This document shows positions 42,002 through 49,849 of a stretch of DNA of 64,000 nucleotides, one piece after another. The position numbers and the translations under genes are program-made. Origin of the DNA: JAKAAZ01 sp963817855 (GTDB lineage Bacteria; Acidobacteriota; Terriglobia; Terriglobales; Acidobacteriaceae); contig CAWFQA010000001.1 of assembly GCA_963817855.1 (NCBI GenBank), positions 620,001-684,000 on the forward strand. Reading direction: 5' to 3'. The notes beneath the pieces were generated by a model. That model saw only the letters and a list, made by a program, of their open reading frames with translations. It was not told the DNA's origin and did not search any database. Each line of letters opens with the position of its first letter. Position 1 is the stretch's first letter.

Positions 42002-42814
42002 ATGACAGAAAAGGGATCATCTTCAGGAGTGATGCTCTCGCTCCAGGGAAAAGTTGCGCTGATCACAGGAGGGTCGCGTGGAATCGGCGCGGCCACGGTT
42101 CGGCTGTTTGTCGAGGCAGGCGCCAAAGTGGTGTTCAACTATCGCAGCGCGGCGAAAGAAGCCGAAGCGCTGGCGGGAGAATGCGGTGGTCCGGAGCGCT
42201 GCCGGGGAGTACGCCGTGAGCTGACAACTCCGGCGCACGGCCGTGAGCTGGTCGAGGATACGGTGCGCGCATTTGGCAGGCTCGATTGCCTGGTGGGCAA
42301 TCATGGCATTTGGCCGCCGGACGATGCGCCCATTGAGCGGATGGCGGATGCGCAATGGCATCGCACCATGCACATCAACCTGGACAGCATGTTTGGCGTG
42401 GTGCAGGCGGCGGTTGGCCAGTTTAAAAAACAGGGTAGGCCGGACAAGAATGCGGCGGCGGGGTTCATCGTGCTGATCAGCTCGACCGCGGGACAGCGCG
42501 GAGAAGCGATGCACTCCGACTATGCGGCGTCGAAGGGCGCGCTCATCAGCTTTACGAAGAGCTTGTCGAGCGAACTGATCCGCGACGGCATCCACGTGAA
42601 TTGCGTGGCGCCCGGATGGGTGGACACGGACATGTCGGCGGCGACATTGCGCGACACGAAGAAATACGAGCGCGTTGTTTCTGGAATTCCGCTGGGACGG
42701 GCTGCGACGGTAGCGGAGATTGCCGGACCGGTGCTGTTCTTGTGCACACCATTCGCGGGCTTTGTCAGCGGAGAGGTCTTCAATGTCAACGGCGGCTCGG
42801 TGCTGGTGGGGTAG
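42002..42814 (+). CDS. Short-chain dehydrogenase/reductase (FabG-like)
   Basis: The 270-residue protein has the NAD(P) motif VALITGGSRGIGAATV, NHG in place of the usual NAG, a catalytic Ser in IVLISSTAGQ, and the YxxxK pair in DYAASKGALIS, then VNCVAPGWVDTDM. It fits FabG-like 3-oxoacyl reductases, but many SDR relatives share this pattern, so the substrate is not certain. It overlaps the next gene by 32 bases. Proximity to fabZ-lpxA is suggestive of lipid metabolism. Confidence 0.85.
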   Translation: MTEKGSSSGVMLSLQGKVALITGGSRGIGAATVRLFVEAGAKVVFNYRSAAKEAEALAGECGGPERCRGVRRELTTPAHGRELVEDTVRAFGRLDCLVGNHGIWPPDDAPIERMADAQWHRTMHINLDSMFGVVQAAVGQFKKQGRPDKNAAAGFIVLISSTAGQRGEAMHSDYAASKGALISFTKSLSSELIRDGIHVNCVAPGWVDTDMSAATLRDTKKYERVVSGIPLGRAATVAEIAGPVLFLCTPFAGFVSGEVFNVNGGSVLVG

Positions 42815-43610
42815 CTCGACGAGACGTCTGCGGCCGGGGCTGGCGTGGGCATTGATCTTTGTCGTGTCGTGGCCGGCATTGCTGAGGGCACAGGCCACCG
42901 ATGCTGCTGCGGTTGCGAGCCAGCGAAAAGCGCATGCGGCGTTGGCGGCAACGATCCAGGCGCTGGGCGGACCGGCATGGGTGAGTCTGCGAACCAGCCG
43001 GGAACACGTTCGCATTGCAACCTTCTTTCAGGGCAATCCAACCGGAGAAGTAGCCGACGCGGTGATCTGCCGCGAGCATCCTACCAAGGAGCGCGTCGAG
43101 CTCGATAAGGGGCACGTGATTGAAATTTTTTCCGGTTCGAATGGCTGGGAGATCACCTACAAGGGAAAGAAATATCTGGCGGCAGAAAAAATAAAGGACC
43201 ATGTGCGCTGGCAGAGGCATTCTCTGCGACGAGTGCTGGATCGGTGGCTCGACGATCCGGCCACGGTGGTTCTGGATGATGGTAGCGAGCCGGTAGAGCG
43301 ACACCCGGCGCAACAGTTCACGCTGATGAACGCCGGGCATAACGCAGTGACGCTCGACCTGGATGCGGAGAGTCATCTGCCATTGCGGCTCAGTTTCGAG
43401 TGGCGCGATCCGCGCTTTCACGACAAGAACGTGGATGCTATCCAGTTCGACAACTATCACCGCATCGGTGGCATTGCGACGCCGTTTACCGTCACGCGGA
43501 CTCACAATGGTGAGATTGTGCAGCAGACGTTCCTCTTGCAGGCCGAATACAACGTCGACTTCCCGGAAAACTTATTTGATCCGGACTATGCCGCGGCGCA
43601 CCTGAAGTAG
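42783..43610 (+). CDS. Exported protein of unknown function
   Basis: The 275-residue protein starts inside the SDR gene; GGAGAGG (42770-42776) supports ATG 42783. A signal peptide ends near LLRAQA. The mature part has a repeated beta pattern (IEIFSGSNGWEITYKGKKYL; LRLSFEWRDPRFHDKNVDAI; RIGGIATPFTVTRTHNGEIV) resembling the outer-membrane lipoprotein-sorting or MucB-like fold, but no exact family is recognised. It sits in front of an SRPBCC gene and the lipid A genes. Confidence 0.6.
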   Translation: MSTAARCWWGSSTRRLRPGLAWALIFVVSWPALLRAQATDAAAVASQRKAHAALAATIQALGGPAWVSLRTSREHVRIATFFQGNPTGEVADAVICREHPTKERVELDKGHVIEIFSGSNGWEITYKGKKYLAAEKIKDHVRWQRHSLRRVLDRWLDDPATVVLDDGSEPVERHPAQQFTLMNAGHNAVTLDLDAESHLPLRLSFEWRDPRFHDKNVDAIQFDNYHRIGGIATPFTVTRTHNGEIVQQTFLLQAEYNVDFPENLFDPDYAAAHLK

Positions 43611-43624
43611 TCGATGGAGGAACG

Positions 43625-44128
43625 ATGAAAAATCCTTTTGCGCACCATGTGGAGCCCGCGAAGGAGGAACCAAATGATTCCATTGCGTCCGTGGAGACGA
43701 TCTATCGGCTCGATTGGGAGCGCTCGTATCCGCAAAGCCTGGAGCGAGTGTGGCAGTCAATTTCCAATGCCGAGGAGATTACGGCATGGATGAAGTTTCC
43801 GACCCAGCTGGAGCGGCGGGTGGGGGGCAAAATTCACATTGCATTTTCCGCGGAGGGTTCGCTGGAAGGGATCGTCTGCGAGTTTGAACCCCCGCATTTG
43901 CTGATCTACACCTGGGGAGATTCGCTGGTGAACTGGAAGCTGGAGGGCTACGCGGCAGAAACCAGGCTGCATTTTTCTCATGTGGGAGTTCGTCCTGAAT
44001 TGCTGGCAGGACTGGGTGCAGGGTGGCACCGATTTTTGGATCAACTGGAAGACCATCTGGCGGGGAGCACCCGGCCCGACCGTTACAAGGACCTGAAAGC
44101 GCGCTACGAAAACGCGGTCAAAGCATAG
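43625..44128 (+). CDS. SRPBCC-domain protein (AHSA1-like)
   Basis: The 167-residue protein carries the helix-grip pattern: YRLDWERSYPQSLERVWQSI, EITAWMKFPTQLERRVGGKI and GWHRFLDQLEDHLAG near the C-terminus. Such proteins bind hydrophobic ligands or regulate ATPases. It follows the unknown exported protein by 14 bases and precedes fabZ. Cytoplasmic, with no signal peptide. Confidence 0.8.
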   Translation: MKNPFAHHVEPAKEEPNDSIASVETIYRLDWERSYPQSLERVWQSISNAEEITAWMKFPTQLERRVGGKIHIAFSAEGSLEGIVCEFEPPHLLIYTWGDSLVNWKLEGYAAETRLHFSHVGVRPELLAGLGAGWHRFLDQLEDHLAGSTRPDRYKDLKARYENAVKA

Positions 44129-44157
44129 AAGCTCGGCGCTCCATCCTCGCGACGTTT

Positions 44158-44163
44158 TATAAT
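44158..44163 (+). promoter_or_regulatory. -10 element upstream of fabZ
   Basis: A perfect TATAAT ends 13 bases before ATG 44177. No good -35 hexamer is seen at the usual spacing. Confidence 0.35.
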
Positions 44164-44176
44164 CTGCTGGAACGCT

Positions 44177-44725
44177 ATGGAAAATAATGAGCACGCAAAT
44201 CCCGAAGATACATTGCTGAAGGCTCCGCTCGACGTTGTCGAGATCATGAAACTCCTGCCGCATCGCTATCCTTTTCTGCTGGTCGACCGCGTGGTCGAGA
44301 TGGAGCGCAGAAAGCGGATTGTCGCTATCAAGAATGTCACCGTCAACGAGCCGTTTTTCCAGGGACATTTTCCCGGCTATCCGATCATGCCGGGAGTGTT
44401 GCTGCTGGAAGCGTTGGCGCAGGCCGGCTGCATCCTTGTGATGGTGGAGCTGCCGGACCCAACCGAGAAGCTGATTGTCTTTACCGGGGTGGAGCACGCG
44501 CGATTTCGACGTCCCGCGCTGCCGGGCGATCAGGTGCGAATGGAAATCGATGTGCTGAACTGGCGCACCCGCGTGATGCGGATGCAGGGAAAAGCGTACG
44601 TGGACGGCAAGCTGATTTGCGAGGGAACGGTGACGTCTCAGATGGTACCGCGTAATCGCCCGATCAAGGCCGAAGCCGCAAGCGAAGCAGCGAGCATACC
44701 GCAAGAGGCCGCTGTCGAAGCGTGA
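44177..44725 (+). CDS. fabZ: 3-hydroxyacyl-ACP dehydratase FabZ
   Basis: The 182-residue protein has the hotdog-fold signature: LLPHRYPFLLVDRVVEMERR and NEPFFQGHFPGYPIMPGVLLLEALAQ with catalytic His and Glu. It dehydrates 3-hydroxyacyl-ACP in fatty acid synthesis and supplies lipid A acyl chains. The C-terminal tail beyond residue 160 is Ala/Glu-rich and longer than typical. Its stop overlaps the GTG start of lpxA by 4 bases (GTGA), so the two are translationally coupled, as is common for fabZ-lpxA. Confidence 0.96.
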   Translation: MENNEHANPEDTLLKAPLDVVEIMKLLPHRYPFLLVDRVVEMERRKRIVAIKNVTVNEPFFQGHFPGYPIMPGVLLLEALAQAGCILVMVELPDPTEKLIVFTGVEHARFRRPALPGDQVRMEIDVLNWRTRVMRMQGKAYVDGKLICEGTVTSQMVPRNRPIKAEAASEAASIPQEAAVEA

Positions 44726-45516
44726 GTATTCATTCCACCGCGCTGATCCACCCATCCAGCGTCGTTGCGGATACAGCGATGATTGGCGCGCGCTGCGTCG
44801 TCGGACCGTTTTGCACGATCGGCGCGAATGTCGAGATTGCGGAAGATTGCGATCTTGTGTCGCACGTTGTTGTCGATGGTCACACACGGCTGGGCAGCGG
44901 AAATAAGATTTTTCCTTTCGCTGCAGTCGGCATCCCTCCACAGGATTTGAAGTACCAGGACGAGCCGACGCGTCTTGAAATCGGCGAGCGCAATGTCATC
45001 CGCGAGCATGTCACTATTTCGCGGGGAACGAAGGGCGGCGGCGGCATCACACGGCTTGGCAGTGATTGCCTGGTGATGGCCTATGCCCACACCGGGCACG
45101 ACAGCCAGGTGGGGAGTCACTGCATTCTGGCGAACGGCGCCACGCTGGCCGGTCACGTCGCCATTGAGGATTATGCGACGCTGGGAGCGCTCTGCGCCGT
45201 GCACCAGTTTTGCCGAATCGGCCGCTACGCCTATGTAGGCGGCGGCACAATCATTGTTCAGGATGTGCTGCCGTTTTCGCTGACCTCCGCGAAACGCGAT
45301 GCGCATGCGTTCGGATTGAATCGCGTGGGACTGCAGCGCCGAGGATTTTCTTCTGAGCAGATGCGCGACCTGCACCATGCCTACAAAATATTGCGCGGAG
45401 CGAAGCTGAACACGACGCAGGCAGTGGAGAAATTGAAAGCGGAAGAAACTGCGTCCGAAGATGTGCGCTACCTGATCGAGTTCATCGAGAGCTCCACGCG
45501 CGGCGTTCTGAAATAG
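44722..45516 (+). CDS. lpxA: UDP-N-acetylglucosamine acyltransferase
   Basis: The 264-residue left-handed beta-helix protein has hexapeptide repeats from IHPSSVVADTAMIGARCVVG onward, the catalytic His in AYAHTGHDSQVGSH, and the C-terminal LNRVGLQRRGFSSEQMRDL typical of LpxA. It transfers the first acyl chain to UDP-GlcNAc in lipid A synthesis. The start GTG 44722 overlaps fabZ. lpxI follows after 14 bases, so the three form an operon. Confidence 0.97.
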   Translation: MSIHSTALIHPSSVVADTAMIGARCVVGPFCTIGANVEIAEDCDLVSHVVVDGHTRLGSGNKIFPFAAVGIPPQDLKYQDEPTRLEIGERNVIREHVTISRGTKGGGGITRLGSDCLVMAYAHTGHDSQVGSHCILANGATLAGHVAIEDYATLGALCAVHQFCRIGRYAYVGGGTIIVQDVLPFSLTSAKRDAHAFGLNRVGLQRRGFSSEQMRDLHHAYKILRGAKLNTTQAVEKLKAEETASEDVRYLIEFIESSTRGVLK

Positions 45517-45530
45517 CCTGACAACCAAAC

Positions 45531-46442
45531 ATGTCCACACCTGTCCAAGCCGCTGCAGCTCGACCCGCAAGGCTGGGGCTGATCGCGGGAAATGGGCGAT
45601 TTCCGTTTCTGCTGCTGGATGCGGCGCGAGCGCATGGCTCGGAGGTGATCGTCGCCGCGATCCGCGAGGAGACGGAGCCGGAGATGGATACGCGCGCCGC
45701 CCGCGATGCCGGCGTGCGAGTCCACTGGTTTTCATTGGGCGAGCTGGAGCGGTTGATTGCCATGTTTCATGCGGAAGGCGTCACCCAGGCGGTGATGGCC
45801 GGGCAGGTGAAGCACAAGCAGATTTTCTCCAGCATTCGACCGGACTGGCTGCTGGCTAAGCTGCTGCTTTCGCTTTCGTCGCGAAATACCGATGGACTGT
45901 TGGGCGCGATCGCGAAGGTGCTGCACGACGAGGGGATCGAGCTGATTTCCTCAACGACATTTCTGGAGCCATTGCTGGCGGGGCGAGGCGTACTGTCGAA
46001 GCGCAGCCCGAATCCGACGGAGCAGCGCGATATTGCCTATGGCCGCGGCGTGGCGCAGGCATTGGCTGCATATGACATTGGCCAGACGGTGGTGATTGCG
46101 GCGCAGGCCTGCGTTGCCGTGGAGGCAATGGAAGGCACCGACGCGGTGATTGCGCGCGCCGGAGAGATTCTGCGATCGCTCGCCGAAGCCGGTGAGGCGT
46201 CCACGCTGGAGCGGTCGCTGACAGTGGTCAAGGTCGCCAAGCCCAAGCAGGACATGCGCTTCGATGTTCCGGTGATCGGGATCGGGACCATGACGGCGAT
46301 GCAGCAGGCGGGCGCGACCTGCCTGGCGATTGAGGCAGAACGCACGTTGATTTTCGATCGGGAGGCAGTGACCGCTGCCGCCGATCATGCTGGGATCTCC
46401 ATCGTTGCGGACGCCGTTCAGCCAGCCGGGGAAGAGAAATAA
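45531..46442 (+). CDS. lpxI: UDP-2,3-diacylglucosamine pyrophosphatase LpxI
   Basis: The 303-residue protein matches DUF1009/LpxI: RLGLIAGNGRFPFLLLDAARA near the start, VTQAVMAGQVKHKQIFSSIR in the middle, and MRFDVPVIGIGTMTAMQQAGATCLAIEA near the end. LpxI hydrolyses UDP-2,3-diacylglucosamine to lipid X in bacteria that lack LpxH. It completes the fabZ-lpxA-lpxI run; lpxC, lpxD and lpxB are not in the window. The stretch APAAARPARL before the Rossmann-like start is extra N-terminal sequence. Confidence 0.94.
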   Translation: MSTPVQAAAARPARLGLIAGNGRFPFLLLDAARAHGSEVIVAAIREETEPEMDTRAARDAGVRVHWFSLGELERLIAMFHAEGVTQAVMAGQVKHKQIFSSIRPDWLLAKLLLSLSSRNTDGLLGAIAKVLHDEGIELISSTTFLEPLLAGRGVLSKRSPNPTEQRDIAYGRGVAQALAAYDIGQTVVIAAQACVAVEAMEGTDAVIARAGEILRSLAEAGEASTLERSLTVVKVAKPKQDMRFDVPVIGIGTMTAMQQAGATCLAIEAERTLIFDREAVTAAADHAGISIVADAVQPAGEEK

Positions 46443-46487
46443 CTTGGAGCGGCGATCCCCTAGTCGCCAGTGTAACGGGCGCATCCG

Positions 46488-46493
46488 TATAAT
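46488..46493 (+). promoter_or_regulatory. -10 element upstream of the peroxiredoxin gene
   Basis: A perfect TATAAT lies 18 bases before ATG 46512, in the same CCGTATAATCG word seen before bamA. No clear -35 hexamer is visible. Confidence 0.4.
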
Positions 46494-46511
46494 CGAGGCC
46501 GGAGATTTCTT

Positions 46512-47096
46512 ATGAACCTGACCCGTATTTCGCTCGTTGCGTTGCTTACCGTTGCGGTTCTGTATATGGGAGTGCGCGTGTTTGCCGCTTCCGATCCGAT
46601 TCCTCAAGTCGGCCAGACGGCGCCGACCTTCACGCTGCCTTCGCAGGAAGGCACCAACGTCAGCCTGAACCAGTACCACGGCAAGTGGGTGGTGCTGTAC
46701 TTCTATCCCAAGGACATGACCTCCGGCTGCACTATTGAAGCCAAGAATTTTCAGCGGGACATGAGCAAGTTCGACGCACTGAACTCGGTGGTGCTAGGTG
46801 TCAGCGTTCAGTCAGTGAAGAGTCACCAGGAATTTTGTACAAAAGACGGCCTGCACTTCAAGCTACTTGCCGACACCGATAACAAGGTCGTTGAGGAATA
46901 TGGTTCGCTCGGCAACTACATGGGAATGAAACTGGCCAAGCGCAATACGTTCCTGATCAATCCTGAAGGCAAGATTGTGAAGGTATGGATTGGCGTTGAT
47001 CCCAGCCACCACAGCGAAGAAGTCCTGGCGGCCATCAAGCAATTGCAGCAATCGAACTCGGCTCATGTCGAGTTTCGCGACGATACTCGGCCGTAA
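46512..47096 (+). CDS. Exported peroxiredoxin (Bcp/AhpC-TSA type)
   Basis: The 194-residue protein has a signal-like helix (ISLVALLTVAVLYMGVRVFA) and the peroxiredoxin core: VGQTAPTFTLPSQEGTNVSL, then LYFYPKDMTSGCTIEAKNF with the peroxidatic Cys in TSGC. E. coli Bcp has a second Cys five residues on; here that position is not Cys, but CTKDG lies about 40 residues later and could resolve. It likely reduces peroxides in the periplasm. A 16-bp perfect hairpin follows the stop. Confidence 0.9.
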   Translation: MNLTRISLVALLTVAVLYMGVRVFAASDPIPQVGQTAPTFTLPSQEGTNVSLNQYHGKWVVLYFYPKDMTSGCTIEAKNFQRDMSKFDALNSVVLGVSVQSVKSHQEFCTKDGLHFKLLADTDNKVVEEYGSLGNYMGMKLAKRNTFLINPEGKIVKVWIGVDPSHHSEEVLAAIKQLQQSNSAHVEFRDDTRP

Positions 47097-47112
47097 TTGT
47101 TGACTCCTCACG

Positions 47113-47150
47113 CTGTCCGCTTCCGGACTCCAGCGTCCGGAAGCGGACAG
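47113..47150. repeat. Perfect 16-bp inverted repeat hairpin
   Basis: CTGTCCGCTTCCGGAC (47113-47128), six-base loop TCCAGC, and the exact complement GTCCGGAAGCGGACAG (47135-47150). No T-run follows, so it is not a classical terminator. It lies between the peroxiredoxin gene and the ADOP pair. Confidence 0.8.
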
Positions 47151-47227
47151 TTCCCAGCGTTTACTTGCAAGTATCTCTCCCTATCTAGCTGATCCTATTC
47201 AGCCGCCCCTTCGTATCTATTTGGTCG

Positions 47228-47260
47228 GGAACATGCAGGGCTTGTCTGCGTACATGTTCC
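47228..47260. promoter_or_regulatory. Inverted repeat before the ADOP permease pair
   Basis: GGAACATG (47228-47235) and CATGTTCC (47253-47260) are perfect complements with a 17-base spacer, 16 bases upstream of ATG 47277. The right arm is part of a block copied before the second permease (49708). It may be an operator or an RNA hairpin affecting the nearby ribosome binding site GAGGGG. Confidence 0.55.
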
Positions 47261-47396
47261 TGAGGGGTGCGTCTCCATGCCAACTTTGCTGCAGGATCTA
47301 CGCTATGCGATTCGACAACTCCGCAAGTCGCCTGGATTTGCCATCACAGCGATTCTGACTCTGGCTCTTGGCGTGGGCGCAAATGTGGTCGTCTTC
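47255..47396 (+). repeat. Near-identical 142-bp block, copy 1
   Basis: Matches 49708-49849 with a single mismatch (T47290 versus C49743). It spans half of the inverted repeat, the ribosome binding site, the start codon and the first 40 codons of the ADOP gene. Beyond it the two genes are clearly diverged. Confidence 0.85.
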
Positions 47397-49700
47397 AGCG
47401 TGCTGAATGCGCTGATCCTGAAGCCGCTGAATGTGAGCAAACCGGAACGGCTCTACACCGTGGTTCACAACTCCCCTGGTAATGACAGTCAGTCTTACCC
47501 GGACTACCTCGACTTCCGCAGCCGCAATACGACCTTCAGCGATATGACTGCGTACAGGATGACCGATGCCGCTTTGAGCACGGGAACTTCCGCAGAAAAG
47601 CGCTGGGACTATGAAGTCTCCGGCAATTACTTCGACATGCTGGGCGTGCAACCTGCGTTGGGCAGGTTTTTTCACTTGATCGATGAGCATGGGCCGAATT
47701 CCATGCCGTTCATCGTGCTCAGCTACAACTTTTGGACCACTCGGTTCAACAGCAATCCCCGCATAATCGGCACAAAAGTGAACTTGAACAAGCACCCTTT
47801 CACGGTCATCGGTGTGGCTCCAAGGACATTCCATGGGACAGAAATTTTCATGTGGCCGGACTTTTGGGTTCCGATAATCAATGAGCGGCAGACTGACGGG
47901 TTCGATTTTCTGAGCCGACGCTCTGACCACGTCCTATGGGTACTGGGAAGGTTGAAACCCGAAGTGACTCCTCAACAGGCAACGGACAACCTTCATGCCA
48001 TTTCTGGCCAGATGGTGAAGCAGTATCCCGAGGACGATGGCTTGAGCCCCAACCTGGTGAAGCCGGGATTGATGGGCGACGTTATGAGCGGACCCACGCG
48101 GGCATATCTGGCCGGCGTCATGTTACTGGCGTTGCTGGTGCTGTTGGCCGCATGCGCCAACCTGGCCAGCATATTTGCGGCGAGGGCGGCAGACCGCAGC
48201 CGTGAGTTGAGCATCCGGCTGGCTATCGGCTCCAGCCGTCGGCGCATTCTGCGGCAATTGCTCACCGAATCCGTCGCGGTTTCCGTTGTCGGTGGCGTTG
48301 CGGGAACGTTCTTTGCCGCTGCACTGCTGGGAGTATTCAGCCGCTGGCAGCCATTCGCGGAGTTTCCTGTCCGTGTGAGCGTCTATCCCGATGCCAAGGT
48401 CTACGTTGTTGCACTGTTGTTGTCTCTAGCCAGCGGGATTTTGTTTGGCTTGTTACCGGCCCGGCAGATCTGGCGCACCGATGCGGCTCAGGTGATGAAG
48501 AGTGGAGCCAGCGCGGTGGTAACATTCCGGCGCTTCACGCTGCGCGATGTCCTGCTGACTGTGCAGATTGCGCTCTGCACGTTGCTAGTGACGGCATCGC
48601 TAGTCGCTTTGCGTGGGATGGAGCGCTCGCTGCACGCTCCCCTCGGTTTTCAACCCAATGGGACGGTGCTGTCGGAGACGGACTTGAGTATGGGAGGCTA
48701 TTCAGACGCGCAATCGCTTTCCGTGCAAAAGCGAATGATCGAGGAAGCATCGCGCATACCTGGTGTAACCGCGGTAGGGATTATCGATGAGACACCGCTG
48801 GGAACGGGTGGAAGCCGCAGCCCGGTGTTTCGGCAAGGCACAACGGATTTCCGCGACTCTAATAGCGTGTTTGGCGCGAAATACTATTCCATCTCGCCCG
48901 GCTATCTTCAGGCTGCGGGAACGCGATTGATGACTGGGCGCAATTTTACCTGGCATGACGACGCCAAAGCCCCCCAAGTGGCTCTGGTGAATGAGACATT
49001 TGCCCGAGGAATGTTTGGGACCGCGACTGCGATCGGGCGCCACTTTATGATGGGTGGGGATTCTCTGTACGAGATTGTGGGCGTGGTCGAGAATGGCAAA
49101 TACGATTCCCTAACGGAAAATGCGCAAGCGGCCATGTTTTTTCCGATTGCGCAGAACCCGGATAATGATACGACGCTGGTGGTCCGATCACGACGGCCAT
49201 CCGCGGATATTGCCGCCGCGCTGGATCGCATGCTCACCAGAATCGACCCAAATCTTCCCTTTACCTTGCACAGCTGGCCGGATGCTCTGAGGCTGGCGAT
49301 GTTTCCTGCTGAGGTGTCGACGGCCGCGCTCGGCATTATGGGGCTGCTGGCAGCGATGTTGGCGGTGACGGGTATTTTTGGTATGGCGGCATATAGTGTG
49401 TCGAAGCGGATGAAGGAGCTGGGGATTCGCATCGCGCTGGGCGCTCAACCGGCGCAGCTGATGCGTTCCGCGCTGGGAAGGCCGCTGATCTTGCTACTCT
49501 CCGGCTCGATTGCAGGGCTGGCACTCGGCGCGCTCGCGAGCCGACTGCTGGCGCAGATTGTTTATGAAGCCACGCCGCGCGATCCGGTGGTGATGGCCGG
49601 CGTCGTCGTAACCATGGCGCTGCTGGGGCTGCTGGCGACATGGATTCCGGCTCGGCGCGCGCTCCACATCGATCCAAACCAGTTGTTGCACGAGGAATAA
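47277..49700 (+). CDS. ADOP-type MacB-like permease, without prefix domain
   Basis: The 807-residue protein begins MPTLLQDLRYAIRQLRKSPG, without the helical prefix found in the 1-3 kb pair, then goes straight to the first membrane helix (ITAILTLALGVGANVVVFSV). Two MacB-core and FtsX units follow, with RSRELSIRLAIGSSRRRILR and KRMKELGIRIALGAQPAQLM at the FtsX cytoplasmic loops. It forms a tandem with the next gene. The likely role is export or envelope signalling with an unlinked ATPase; the substrate is unknown. GAGGGG lies 9 bases before the ATG. Confidence 0.9.
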   Translation: MPTLLQDLRYAIRQLRKSPGFAITAILTLALGVGANVVVFSVLNALILKPLNVSKPERLYTVVHNSPGNDSQSYPDYLDFRSRNTTFSDMTAYRMTDAALSTGTSAEKRWDYEVSGNYFDMLGVQPALGRFFHLIDEHGPNSMPFIVLSYNFWTTRFNSNPRIIGTKVNLNKHPFTVIGVAPRTFHGTEIFMWPDFWVPIINERQTDGFDFLSRRSDHVLWVLGRLKPEVTPQQATDNLHAISGQMVKQYPEDDGLSPNLVKPGLMGDVMSGPTRAYLAGVMLLALLVLLAACANLASIFAARAADRSRELSIRLAIGSSRRRILRQLLTESVAVSVVGGVAGTFFAAALLGVFSRWQPFAEFPVRVSVYPDAKVYVVALLLSLASGILFGLLPARQIWRTDAAQVMKSGASAVVTFRRFTLRDVLLTVQIALCTLLVTASLVALRGMERSLHAPLGFQPNGTVLSETDLSMGGYSDAQSLSVQKRMIEEASRIPGVTAVGIIDETPLGTGGSRSPVFRQGTTDFRDSNSVFGAKYYSISPGYLQAAGTRLMTGRNFTWHDDAKAPQVALVNETFARGMFGTATAIGRHFMMGGDSLYEIVGVVENGKYDSLTENAQAAMFFPIAQNPDNDTTLVVRSRRPSADIAAALDRMLTRIDPNLPFTLHSWPDALRLAMFPAEVSTAALGIMGLLAAMLAVTGIFGMAAYSVSKRMKELGIRIALGAQPAQLMRSALGRPLILLLSGSIAGLALGALASRLLAQIVYEATPRDPVVMAGVVVTMALLGLLATWIPARRALHIDPNQLLHEE

Positions 49701-49707
49701 ATCAATT

Positions 49708-49849
49708 TGTTCCTGAGGGGTGCGTCTCCATGCCAACTTTGCCGCAGGATCTACGCTATGCGATTCGACAACTCCGCAAGTCGCCTGGATTTGCCATCAC
49801 AGCGATTCTGACTCTGGCTCTTGGCGTGGGCGCAAATGTGGTCGTCTTC
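49708..49849 (+). repeat. Near-identical 142-bp block, copy 2
   Basis: Partner of 47255-47396. The copy begins inside the inverted repeat arm, so only CATGTTCC-like TGTTCC is kept and the full hairpin is not. It shows a recent duplication or gene conversion of the gene start. Confidence 0.85.

Noticed and set aside
47097..47276. An insertion sequence suggested by the two inverted repeats before the ADOP pair
   Set aside because: The repeats are unrelated to each other, there is no transposase and no target duplication is visible.
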